From positions 22,339,501 to 22,403,500 of the forward strand of contig NC_135365.1 in assembly GCF_051622035.1 (NCBI RefSeq): DNA of 64,000 bases. Reading direction: 5' to 3'. The stretch is from Arctopsyche grandis (taxonomy: Eukaryota > Arthropoda > Insecta > Trichoptera > Hydropsychidae). Positions 31,581 through 43,059 of this stretch are shown piece by piece. The notes beneath the pieces are model-generated. The model ran no database searches and had not been told where the DNA came from. It saw only the letters and a program-made list of their open reading frames with translations. Position 1 is the stretch's first letter; every line of letters begins with the position of its first letter. The position numbers and the translations under genes are program-made.

Positions 31581-32513
31581 GGGCGAAAACACACTGAGTA
31601 GTACGTGGTACGTGTTTTTTTTTAGATACTTTTAAACATACGAAAAAAAACGCAGCACCTCTAGCCCATATACATGGTACAGTCACAAAAATCACCCCCT
31701 GGATTGTTTTTGGTGATATTTTATCCTTGTATTTATCCTTGCTTGACAGTGATCGAGTCCAAAGGAAATTTCTCAGATTTATATATATGAAGACATTTGG
31801 ATTTTATCCGTATCTGTTCCCTAGTGCCTTTGTCTTGGGATCTTTGGGGTTCAACTACTTGGCAAAGAGAAGAGATTTATTTCTTGGGAAACATTTCATA
31901 AAATTACTAAGAGGTGAGATTCACAATCCCGCTATCATGGAGAAGCTTAAATTTTTGGCTCCGGAAAATCCTAGGGTTTTGCGAGAGCATGATGTCTTGT
32001 TGCCAATTAGGGCCAAAATAAACGTGCTCATGAACTCCTCCCTCTCGAGAGCTGTTCGACTCCTCAACTTACCATTCCTCGGATCTCTTCAATGCCAGTT
32101 ATGTTGAGTTGGTCGAACACATCCTACATAGCACGATATAATTATCTTCATTCTTTATTGGTTTTTCACTATAAATTTTTCTTACTTGCTTTTAATTTTT
32201 TTGCTATTTTTGTTATTCTTGTTTTATGTATACTTATATTTGTATTAAAAACACAGTGACGCTTTGGGGCTACCTGTCAAATCTCTGTTGTATTGATTTT
32301 TTAAAATAAAATAATGGTGAATCCTATATTTGAACAAATGTAGGAGAAACTTGTCGGTTGCATATGGATATGCATACACGTGCGATCTCCAAATATATAC
32401 ATTATGCACGTGGAAGCACACCCGAATTCGTTTTGGGCAACACCCACTGTTTATGGTAACAGCAGGAAGCCAAGGACACGTGACGTCCCATACCTCTCAG
32501 TGTGTTTTCACCC
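31581..32513. mobile_element. PIF/Harbinger-like MITE, copy H3, split by a LINE fragment
   Basis: The ends are GGGCGAAAACACACTGAG and CTCAGTGTGTTTTCACC(C). TAA flanks both sides exactly (31578-31580 and 32514-32516), the other accepted Harbinger trinucleotide. The left interior runs to TTGACAGTGATCGA (31756). The right interior resumes at TGGTGAATCCTATATTTGAA (from about 32312). The gap is filled by a LINE fragment, so the MITE is the older insertion. Confidence 0.78.
31757..32311 (+). pseudogene. 5'-truncated LINE with reverse transcriptase C-terminal relic
   Basis: The open frame (31727-32107, of which the LINE part starts about 31757) reads VQRKFLRFI, a YPYLFPS-like stretch, GSLGFNYLAKRRDLFLGKHF, IKLLRGEIHNPAI and KLKFLAPENPR. 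This is the usual C-terminal region of Jockey/CR1-like reverse transcriptases. After the stop a 3'UTR ends CGCTTTGGGGCTACCTGTCA...TTGATTTTTTAAAATAAAATAA. That 3' end resembles SINE tail A in this window. No clear target duplication is visible. Confidence 0.75.
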
Positions 32514-32676
32514 TAAACAGCCTCACAATTAGATGAGTAGGAAAGTCTCAAAGAGCTAGCCGGTTTCAGGGGTTTATTTTTAATTACACGAAGCACTAAA
32601 ATAGTCAAAGTCTATGCACCCATCCGTTTCTTATCATTGTTGAAAACTCGAAAACGTGCACGCGTAAAACTTACAT

Positions 32677-33121
32677 ATGAAGGCACACTTCCCGGTGATG
32701 AATGAAGACAACGATGGAAGATGCATCAGGTGATTAATGAGAGTCGACAATGGTACACGAGGATGGTGTCTTGGACGTCGGATCCTTGTTTATTTTATTA
32801 TTATTCCGTCTCCTCATTTTTTTGTTAGGAATAAAAATCCTCGTCATGTATAAAACATGAAATGCAATTAACAACGGTGCATGGATGCAAAAATAACTAT
32901 TTTAAATAATGTTTCTTATAAAAACTGTTTATTGTCGCACAATAACTGGTTTATATTTTTATAGGAAACGCATGGATAGAGTTGAGCGTATTCGTTTCGA
33001 AGATGATCGCATTTTACGAGTTGATAATACGGAATGACCTCAACCTTTCATCTCGAATATCTTCATTAAAAAACCAACGGGATGCTCTTTAACCTTCACA
33101 CGTCACACTTCTCAGGAATCG
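32677..33121 (+). CDS. possible two-exon small ORF / 5' exons (speculative)
   Basis: ATG at 32677 opens 17 codons ending CATCAG|GTGATT (exon end 32729). An acceptor with a T-rich tract (TATTTTTATAG|GAAACG) begins a piece at 32965. Joined, the frame continues in phase for 24 more codons to TGA at 33035-33037, giving 41 highly charged residues (MKAHFPVMNEDNDGRCIR, then KRMDRVERIRFEDDRILRVD). The second piece runs on to a strong donor at 33121 (ATCG|GTAAGT). It may therefore be a 5'UTR exon pair of a gene further right with an upstream ORF. Splice sites are seen; coding status is inference. Confidence 0.22.
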
Positions 33122-34814
33122 GTAAGTCGAATTTTCTTTCGATTTGAATAAATTCTAAATTAAAACATTAGCGACGCATTAATATTCGATGTGCTTTAAT
33201 ATTATTCTAATTTAATTTACTAATGACTTCCATTGAAATTTAAATTGGCGTAATGAAATTAAACGATTTTTATATACGATATGTTGATTGATGTACATTC
33301 ATACATACATGGACAGACACTCGGAAGTTTTAAGAGATGATGATTTTGTACAGTTTTTAGAGATAAGCTTCAGATGTTTCTTTGACATTTTAGTGGTTGA
33401 CGATTGTTTATGCCATGTGGTATTTAAATATGTACAATAAGCATTGGATTAATTCGAATTGTCGCATGTATGCATATAAAATCTAATCCAAGTATTTTTC
33501 AAGTTATGTCATCGTTTTGGCATAAAAGCGAAGTCATCATTTTCGCACATTATTTTATATTATAATGGTTAATGTAATACAAAGGCGACCACCTTTGAGA
33601 AATCGACACCGCAAACCAAACCATAAGAAGACGTAATACGATTACAAATTGTTCAATATTTAACTATGGGGTAAATCGAAGTGCTTATCTGTCGATACGA
33701 GCGGTAATTATAATGAATGTCCGAATTCATATGCGAATAATTGGCCGGTCTTTTTCAATAAATACATTCGAACGGATATGGAAAACGATTCGTCCGGTCA
33801 CGTTGAATGTGCGGCTTAATACAAACGGCTATTTATTATGTTTTTTGTGTTAGTTCAATGATAAATCTCCGCGAATTTTGTAAATATTGACCGCGTCTGG
33901 GTAAAACGTTCTAATGTGTTTAAATATTCAATCCTTTTTAATTATAATTGACGGGCGAGGGACGTTGGCGTGTGATTAAGTCGCAGTTTTAACGTATTAG
34001 CGGTTTAGTGTGATTGGCAATAATAATGTATCGTTGAATGTTTTTGGCGTTTGAATGGGTCATGTGTTTTATTTTGATATCGTCGTGTGCATTTTTATTA
34101 TGATATTGAAAATTATCGGAATTAATTATTCTTATGCAAATTTAATTAAAGATTGTAATTTTTAAAGGGCTAAACGTTGGATTTTGTTCTGAAAAACGAT
34201 TCTCAAACTTTGTGCAGTTTTTAATAATTCGAATTACAAACTGTATTCTGGGAAGAAGTGTACGTAAATCAAATGTGATAACGAGAGTCAGCTGACACTT
34301 CCGGTTGAGGCGATTTCTGTGAGATTTTTCTGATATACATATTTTATATGTATTTTGTTTGTTATGAAAGTCATAAATATTATATCAAAATCTGTTTTGA
34401 TTTATTTTAATTGTGCAATGTTTGCGGTCAAAATTTTTGCGTATGAAATATCATATCGACTCGATGTTTTTTATATGCATATACATATGTATATATACCG
34501 GTTGTGAATATATAATCCATTCTATATTTTATGGTGTACTTATTAGATTGTTTGAAAATTTACAATTCTAAATCATTACGCTTCTTTATATGTACCATAA
34601 TATGCTATTTATATAATATAATAACGTATGCAATATACATATCCTTTTGATTTTATGACACGGTCTGCAATATAACAATTCCATTTGAATTTTTTATACA
34701 ATGCCAATCACAATTAATGCATTTTGATTTTGTATCATTATATGTACATATGTAATTGTTTTAATAATAAAAGTATAATAATTGCAGCTTACTACAAACA
34801 TCATTATATATTTA
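33122..34814. other. intergenic DNA with possible regulatory content
   Basis: No gene seen. The 33600-34150 part is less AT-rich and free of repeats (TAATTA, CAATAAA and TTTATTATG-like homeodomain-type sites), compatible with enhancer DNA. That is composition-based only. Confidence 0.3.
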
Positions 34815-35103
34815 GTCGGTTTAGTCTAAAGTGGCGGAAAGCTTAAATCAAAAACTTTTATTCTGAGAAAATCGACTTTTTCGAAAATTAAGAAGTTTGA
34901 AGTATTTTTGTAATAATTTTTTTTCCAGTAGCTAGCAAGGACACAACTAAATTCATTCGTATTGAAATCTCTAAGTTACGTCAAAAATAAATCGAATATG
35001 AATCAGCTTGTTTTTTCAAAAGACAGAGCGTGTTGAAATCTACCGAGTTGAGTAGGTAGAAACAGCCAATTTTTTACTTCAAGCTTTCTGCCACTAAACC
35101 GAC
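34815..35103. mobile_element. 289-bp TIR MITE (GTCGGTTTAGT ends)
   Basis: The left end GTCGGTTTAGT (then CTAA) AGTGGCGGAAAGCTT and the right end read inward GTCGGTTTAGTGGCAGAAAGCTT are clear inverted repeats, differing by a short insertion. The target duplication is not clear. No reading frame. Confidence 0.68.
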
Positions 35104-35646
35104 GATGTGTGGTACATTAATTTATTAATCTCTTTTGTTAATTTTACAAAAAAAAATTCTTCATGAAAATTAAACAATTACGAAAAAATTGCACCTACTT
35201 ATTTTTCTTTTTGGAAAGTTAAAATGGGACGGTAACTAACGGTGAAAAATTATATGAGTTTATATTTTTTTGACAAGCATGGCCTAAAATTGTTTCTGCC
35301 TGAAAGGTCTCCTATTTGAATTTCGTGTGAAATGTTTTGAAAGTGAAAATACGTCCGTAGACATCATTTTCAACTTCATTCAAATCATCTATTCCAGATT
35401 TTTCTTTATGAATCTTCTTAGAAGATTTTTGTTGAATGGAAAGCATGGAAAGCAATGATAAAAATCACCAACAATATTTATTAACAAACAAAATGTATAA
35501 GGAGCTTGTTTATTAATGGCGACATTTTTTAAAGTACATATTTCTATGGTAAGTTAAAGTCGGTCAATTTGTAGGGAGGGAAATTTAATTGGGATTGTAA
35601 TGAAAAGAAAATAAATTTCTAATATCTACATCTGTTAGTATATTTA
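35104..35646. other. AT-rich intergenic DNA, nothing recognised
   Basis: No gene or repeat supported. Confidence 0.45.
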
Positions 35647-35890
35647 TATTATACTAGCTGTATTACCCGGCTTCGCTCGGTATTTGTAATATAAACCGCT
35701 TAAACATGACTAATCTAATAGTAAACATTTTATTAAATTTATTAGAATAGTTCTAGGGCTTCGCCCTCGGCGCCTTTGCCCCCGGCGACTTCGAATACTT
35801 TGAATCGAAAAAAATCTAATTATTTGTTCGATGACGTCACGGATTTATGACCCAACGAACAAAGCTTACATACATACATACATACAAAGT
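35647..35890. repeat. retroelement-like repeat (TACTAGCTGTATTACCCGG start)
   Basis: TACTAGCTGTATTACCCGGC followed by TTCGCTCGGTATTTG, then GGGCTTCGCCCTCGGCGCC, and an ending in four ACAT units plus AAAGTCTCTTTCC, is a layout common to an abundant arthropod repeat (Penelope/RTE-like 3' pieces). I cannot assign the family without a library. No coding capacity. Confidence 0.5.
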
Positions 35891-35989
35891 CTCTTTCCAA
35901 ATTATATATTTTAGATATGCATTGTATTTTAATGAAAAAAATATTTTTGATTTTTAAATGATAATAATCTTTCTTAAAGTAAAGAGTAG

Positions 35990-36455
35990 GTATAACTTTT
36001 AATTTTTATGCTGACAAAAATATCCGAAGTAGAATACCTTTTTTAAATAACATATTTTTTGTCTTCAAAATTTAATCTTCCGAATGATTTATCCAACAAT
36101 CAACCGAGAATTCAACAACTCAAGGTCTCGTTATTTATTTCCTCCGCTCCACACTGATTTTGTTTCACGAGCCGAGTCCCTTGCGATAGTTGCACTCAAA
36201 AAGTGATGTGTAAATTTTTTTTTTTTTTTGAAATTCGCAAGTACCGCGAAGGGAACAGAATTCTGAAGGCGAGTCCGTGCAAGCGAACGACGAAACGGAC
36301 CATATCATCAATCCATCAATCCACTACCACGACCACTATCCGGTTTCTGAACTTCACTAATCCGAGGGATCAAATTGATATGGACATTGATTTGAATTTA
36401 TTGTAATTGAATTGTTGATATTTTTAAAATTTAGGGCACTAGTTTAGTCTCCCTA
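35990..36455. mobile_element. element R, copy 2 (ends decayed)
   Basis: Matches the interior of 29047-29775 in order and orientation: ACATATT..TTGTCTTC, TCCAACAATCAACCGAGAAT, AAGGTCTCGTTATTT, TTTCACGAGCCGAGTCCCTT, CGAGTCCGTGCAAGCGAACG, and GGGCACTAGTTTAGTC at the right end. The CAGTG-type terminus is not preserved on either side. Confidence 0.6.
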
Positions 36456-36499
36456 CTCAAATGGTAAAAATTTCACTAGTAGTAGAAATTACACGACAC

Positions 36500-36780
36500 G
36501 TTGCTCGAATCAAGGTCCGTTCTTGCACCGATTTTTTTTGTACCTCCGCACCGATGTGCTGGGAGTCTGTGGAGAGACCGCGCCACAGTTTGAGCACCGG
36601 AGGTGGGTGATCGGTCCAGGCAAATGTTCAGCGCAAGGGTTGTTCGAAGTTGGTAACCGCGCCAGTACCAGAACAACGCTGTAGTCGCTCGGTCGCGATC
36701 ATCGCTCGGTACAAAAACTCATACGAAACTCGAAACTCGGTGGCGCCAAACTTTTATCGCACACACTGTACATATAAATT
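36500..36780. promoter_or_regulatory. GC/CpG-rich island
   Basis: A 250-bp CpG-containing patch holds repeated CGCTCGGT and CGAAACTCG motifs. On the minus strand a frame is open for about 50 codons and meets GCGGAG|GTACAA, a donor-like site, but no ATG in that frame. It could be a promoter/5'UTR or an unplaced first exon. I do not call a gene. Confidence 0.3.
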
Positions 36781-39700
36781 ACAAAAAAAAAAAATCATAC
36801 ACACCTTCGTATTGTATTGCTTACCTTTTATTTTTTTGACGATTATGTGATTTTTTATATTATTTCCTCCATTGTCCACGTTGACTCGAGTCGTATTCAT
36901 ATTTCAGTCTTGTCTGAAGAAACACTTGTTGCACAGTTCATGCGGGTTGTACAAAAAATAAAAAAATAAAATATATAGTCGGTTACATTGATAGTTTAGC
37001 CTTCGTTTTTATTGTAGATGATTTGAAACGAATCGCTGTAATATTTGTCACAATGCGTCATTAACCATTCATCTGTCCGAAACTTTTAACACTAATGGCG
37101 CCACCGCTGTTTCAAAAATTGTCTTTTTTTCTGTTACATGTATTTATTATTATTACTATTATTTTTTTTTTTTGTAAAATGGAAGTGTGAACATAAGAGT
37201 GTTATTATTATTGTATGTGTCGACAGAAGAACCGGTGGGATTTTTGGTCTGAAGTTGTCCACTTCAATTTCTTGAAGGTTTGAAGCTGGGAAGTGATGCA
37301 GCAACAATGATGAATATTTCGACGCATAGGCGGTGAGTTTTTTTTTCTAATTATTTATATGTAATATTTTTATTTTTATCGAGTTTAAATGTTCCCCTAA
37401 AAATTTCGACACTACCATAGTTCATTCGCTTTCTGCCATATAAGCTTTTATGTTTGTGTACTTAATTTCAAAATTGTCGATAGCGCGTGTAGTTCTGTTG
37501 TAAAATGTCTTTTTTATCAGTTTTGATTACATTACATGTCTGTGAATTTTCAACGTTGACGAATTTTTATAGCAGGTTTTGTATTTCAATTGTAAAACTT
37601 GCAATTTTTAACATGTTTGCATATTATTTGTAATAGGATAGGATAAAGGACAAATATGTATACATATGTACGTCTATGTATGTATGTAGTGTCTGAGCTT
37701 GAAGAATTCTAGTTTCATGATTGTATTTTATATTTATAAAATGCAGGTTTTCGTTTGGAATAAAGGATTTATATATGTACCTGTTGAGCTTAACACTATG
37801 ATAATAATGTGCAAAATAAGTCGACGACTTTTGAGTGTAATTTAATTCAATAATTAAAATATTTATACAAAAATGTTTTACATGATAAAGTGAAGGATTG
37901 AATACCATTGCATGTTTTAAAAAGAAGATTGATAAAATGTTCACAGAGAAGGATTTGTAAAGGTCCGATGTTTGATATTTGTCGGAATCGTTTGACCGGT
38001 AGCAAGTAAGTGTGCGGATTTCTTTTTATGCATCGGGAAATAATGTTTTTTTTTCTTACAAAATTGTAGACATTTTTAGAAGTAGCTATTTATCTTATTA
38101 TATTTATTACATTTGAGAAAATATTTTTAAAATAAAGTTGATTAGATTGCGAGTCGGTTTTATTTGAAGTGCGTCGGCTAATTGTGCCGCACCATGAAAC
38201 GATCTCATCGAAAGCGCTCCGAAGTACATACATAACTTACATAAAGTAACCGAGTAACTAACTGTTCGTTTATGATAATTTTAGAACGGTCATTGTATAG
38301 GAAAGTTCCCGCTGCGATTCATATATTTACTTGAACAGATTTTGGCCGTTACCTTTAAGTTTGTATAGACGATCTTCGTTCCACTGGACCAATATTTGTC
38401 AACGTGTTTGTGCTTTTTCAACGCAACAAACGGGTTTTCTTCTTCGGTCGCGCAGAATCCTATCAACTTTCAATTTCATCGAAAACCCACATTGATACAC
38501 ATTGCATAAAAATAAAAAATAAATGGCACATGGAAACATATCAAATAACGTATTTTTCAGCATGGGAATTTGATTTATCTGCGTGCGATAATCGCTGTAT
38601 CATAAAACACGTGTAGGTACGTACATATGTATTCGGTGATGTAATACAAATTTGCATGAAATTTTGGTGATATGCAGGTCCGACTGTGTAATGTGCTAAT
38701 TTATAGATTTGTGTGCGATCCTAATGCGGAAATTCCAACTTTGCGAAAATGGAAGATTTAAATGTTTTTTTTTCTAATAACGTAAGTGCGAAAGATGATC
38801 TTGACGCTATTGTTAGAAATTTTTTATGTTCGTTTGTGAAAGACTTGTCGGCATTGTTTCTTCGTGGAAAGGTTCATTTGTTATATGGAGAGGACGAGGG
38901 TGGTTCTATTGCTAATCTCCACTCGATTTATGGCATTTGTTCTCATGGGTTTTGTTTGTGCAAGGGGATGTGTGCGTGTGTGTGTATATGTATGTCGAAC
39001 TCGAGACAGACAAGAGAAACGTTGTAAATCATTCAACTGTCTACTAAAGTTAAAGTTGACCATAACTGATATTTACCAATATGTACATACCAGTATATTT
39101 TACCGACGTTTTATTAATAAATTTTAATATTCAATAAAAGATTTAAGTAAAATTGCACCGTATGTGTAGATAAAATGTGTTTGAGGATGATAGAAAAATT
39201 CCATACTTGTATTTTTTTATATATTTATTATGTGGTTACCGTAACTAATTATGTATGCACATGATCTTCTTATGCATATACATACAAACAGTTTTTTATA
39301 TTTTATTCAAATCAAAATTCAGGACGTCTTCTGTGGCATGTTTCAATGCGAAAAATATCATAATTTCACCGGACAGTGTAATGGAAATTCTTCTCGTCTG
39401 GTTTTAATGAGTTTGTATTATAATTTTCAAATATTCAGGCATGAAAAAAAGAATACGTGACTCGGGTCGCAAACGGGTCCAAATAAAAAGTGAAATGAAG
39501 CGTAGGAGAGAAGGCCGAGATATTATGTGTGTATTATACATGCATACATACTCGTACATACAGTTCTGATTCATCATCATCATCATCCGAATGGGTGTCG
39601 TTTCGCGTTTGATCTAATTTTTATCGTTCTCAATGTGCGTTTTGACGCCACATAATGATAAAGACACTCGCCTCAATTCTCAAATGTGCAAACTTTTTAT

Positions 39701-40740
39701 TATTATTTTCGGGTTTAGCTTAGTTTGGCCCAATTAGTCAATTAGTGAGGAAGTCTCGAGGTCGGATGACATCAGACGCAACACAAGGCGGAAGCGTTCG
39801 CATTCGCAACATAATGAAAATTCTTTTCAAACAACAATGATCAGATATCGATGACGATTCGATTGACACGCATGTCACCTTGTTTTTGAAAGACGAGATG
39901 TGAATATACTAGGCTTATCTGAAGCGATCAATTAATTTGTTCGTTCGGCAGGTTTCTCGTGTCAGTCAGGCAATATTCTCGTTAAAAAGTTAGCTGATTT
40001 TTCTTTCATTGTACATGTCTATATTTGAAGCCATGTGTACATACATACATACATATGTATAATCTGATGATGTGCTTGTGGCTGGGTGAAAGTCGTGTTT
40101 TTGATATCCTTTTATGTGCCATTTAATTATATTGTATCGTGCTCTTGTGGCTCATTTTATATTATATTTCCTGTTGCTTAACGGGTTAAAGTACCTACTC
40201 GTCGGATACGGATAATGTGTGATATTGATGTGTCGTTAATCTCATTTTAAAAATCGATCTACAAAAAACCCCGATTATTGACAGAACAGTCATCAAATAT
40301 TGGGCATAATTATATTTATGCAATCCCATTTACATGGTAATTGTGTAATATTTACGCTGACTATCCGTTCTTTATTTAAAAGGACAGGCTTTTATTTCAG
40401 TGCTCTGTCCTTTAGATTTACTTATTTTATAAAATTGCCCTTTTGTCCTTTATGTTTTTGTTAAAGTCAAGTATCACCGTTTCATTGGGACGATCCTATC
40501 GGTGAACCTTAAAAAATCGGTTCTGTTTTCTACTATAGAAATGTTAGATCGAATGATGACGATAAAATGACAAGACTTGCCAATATGGGTGGGTTGAAAT
40601 TTTAGAATATTTCACAGATAAAAATTTTATTTTAAAAATTGTTGACTTTTCCTTATGTCTTTCTGGATCTAATGATAATATCATTGAACGAATATTTTCA
40701 TACGTGAACAATATTTTATTTTACATAGATATGTTTATAC
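36781..40740. other. 4-kb stretch without gene or repeat recognised
   Basis: Open frames here (for example 37624-37944 minus and 38749-39027 plus) have the Ile/Tyr/Phe/Asn or Cys/Val-rich composition of translated AT and GT repeats. (ACAT)n tracts occur at 37665-37690 and 40030-40050. Nothing else is supported. Confidence 0.4.
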
Positions 40741-41173
40741 CAGGAAGGCCTAACAGGTAGACCCCAATGCGACAATTAATTACAAACGTTGTAGCATTTT
40801 TATTACATATGTACATCGCTGTATTTCGAGAGGCCGGAGAACAAGATTAATTAATTAATTAACAATTAATTAATTCATTCATTAATCCATAGAGACATCT
40901 ATGGATTTGAAATTGTACATACGTTTTTAAATATTGTACATAAATCAAATTCAGATAGTTGTGACATAGCTGGTAGTAAGATTTTTGTCAATTTAATGGA
41001 GGAACTGTTTCAACAATGTAATCATTTAAATTGGCAAACTCTGATCTGAAACGATCGACTTGGAGTCACTGACATCCAAGTCTGACCAGCAGTATTAAAG
41101 ATAACACAGGATCGAATCCGGTAACCTCTCGGTGCTAAATATGAACGCAAAAACCGAGCCATACTGCTGGCTG
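40741..41173 (-). mobile_element. SINE copy S4 (tail type B, full length)
   Basis: Reverse orientation. The 3' end reads CAGGAAGGCCTAACAGGTAG, ACCCCAATGCG, and further in CCATAGAGACATCTATGG. The body holds ATTGGCAAACTCTGATCTGA, AACGATCGACTTGGAGTCAC and CATCCAAGTCTGACCAGCAG. The head ends with CCATACTGCTGGC and a box B-like GGATCGAATCC. Same body as S1 but a wholly different 3' end. Confidence 0.8.
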
Positions 41174-41806
41174 AACCAATGAAAAAACACAATTAAAAAA
41201 GACATATTAGGAGCATGAATTTCTACCAAATGCACTTTTGAAATGAGCTGTATACTTCTTTTTTTTTATTTTTAAAGCACAAACCGGCGTTATTAAAAGT
41301 TGAAGTTGATTCTTGTGAGAAATATCAAAATTATTCATTATTTAAATTTCAATAATGAATAGTAAATATGATTAATATTCTTAATTGTGTATGTTAACAT
41401 TCAATAATAAATGTTTTAAACTAAAAAAAAAAGCATTTTATGAAGTCGCAAAACGATTCTTTCTACATAAGGCATTTATTTTCTCCAAAAAATATGGTCA
41501 CCGTATTACTAATACATAACCAATTAAACGAATATAATTTAAACTGTTAATACTTTTCATACAGAGTAATGGCACTGCGATAGAGATCGTATCATATACT
41601 ATGTAATTGGGTAATATTTAATACTTGGCTATAAAAACCGTGCATTTATACGACGATCGTTTCGTTTTAAATAAATTAGTGCGGGTTGAACGTCTTCTAT
41701 TGCGATTCCTTTTCAAGTCGGCGCGGAAAGGTCCTTTGCAAACAATAGACTCAAGATTGGGGGCTTTTTTTACCCCCGCGTCTCTCTTCCTTTATTGTTT
41801 TTTTTT

Positions 41807-41839
<33 letters not shown>

Positions 41840-42576
41840 CACCCGCAAGTCCGAATCCTAAATATCGTCCGTTTCTTTGAATCGGATGAGACGATGGGCA
41901 GCCGAAGAAAAAAAATACATAAAAGAGCCCACTTTCGGCACGAGAGCGTTCCCTTTGTAAACGGTCGGGCGAATACTAATGAATGGGTCAACTCGGCTTT
42001 CGATGTTATTATCGATTTCGCACCACGATTTTCCGAGGGAAAAGATCATCGGCCGGGGTAAATTGACGTCAGATGTGGCGACGACGACGACGACCTGCTC
42101 ACCACCGCCATCGCGATTAATGAAGTGTCATAAAAGTGAGCAATTTCCATCAAGCGTATCGACGGCCGTAAAAACGTGTGGTCGTAAATTGGGCCCGTCG
42201 CTGTTGGCGGACGTTGTCTCTCACCAGGTTGACTCTGTGTGATTTATTGTCTTTTTGTCTCTATTCGACTTCAGGATGTCGAGTGATATTGCTCGTCGTG
42301 ATATAGGATTGTGGTGTCGGGTGTGGTGGGTGCGAGAAGGTGCTGGATTTGGTGGCAGAAGTGGGATCGGCTGGAGTGAGAGAGAGTTCAGAATAAGTAC
42401 ACATCTGCTCGTCGTATTATGCAAGGGCGTAGCTTCAATGCTGCACCATCATGCTTTTAGTCGATATTTTTCGATAGGTAAAGTATTGTCTTCGTGAGGA
42501 ATTTAATTCAATTATTTTAGGAATTTGTCATTTTAATTATTGAGTATCGTTTTCTGATCACGTTTTTATGATTTTT
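41174..42576. other. intergenic DNA with a GC-richer island at 41630-42420
   Basis: The island contains a (GT)n run (41812-41839), a (CGA)n run (42079-42094) and several overlapping frames open on both strands, none with a recognisable product. It resembles the islands at 47150-47550 and 51550-51950. Candidate regulatory DNA. Confidence 0.3.
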
Positions 42577-43059
42577 AGCATATTTTGCTATGGTTAGTGT
42601 GGTTATGAGTTCGAGTCACACTGGTTGCTGCTGGCCAGACCTTGGTTTTTGACCAGGTCGGTCGTTTCTTATCAGAGTTTGCTAATTTTTCTGATTTTCA
42701 TTGAAACAATTCTTGCAAAATTGGCTTTCCCTCCCCAGCTCTCTCGCAAAATCTTGAGTTATTATGTTATATCTCAAGGTTCGCCGGGTTTCTCTCCATA
42801 TATGTCTCTGTGGATGGTTTTTGTGTAAACATTCGTATTGTTGTATAAGTATTTGTTGATCGTATTGTATACGATGGTTGCAATGCACTTTGCTATGTTT
42901 GACCATAGATTTCATGTATAATTTCGAATTATGTAATAATTATGGACATATATAATTTGGTGTGTTTCTTGATCTATATAGTACACTCGTCGCTTTGGAG
43001 CGATCTGTAATGACGATTGTACATAGATTGATCGATTGAATAAAAAATAAAAATAAATA
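42577..43059 (+). mobile_element. SINE copy S5 (tail type A)
   Basis: The tRNA-like head is degenerate (box B-like GAGTTCGAGTC). The body has TCGGTCGTTTCTTATCAGAG, TTTGCTAATTTTTCTGATTT and TCATTGAAAC. The 3' end has ACTCGTCGCTTTGGAGCGAT, CTGTAATGACGA and an AATAAAAAATAAAAATAAA tail. Closest relative in the window is S1. Confidence 0.78.

Noticed and set aside
38749-39027. 92-codon frame beginning MEDLNVFF
   Set aside because: A good donor (AAC|GTAAGT) lies early in it, but the rest is Cys/Val translation of a GT-rich tract and no partner exon is visible.
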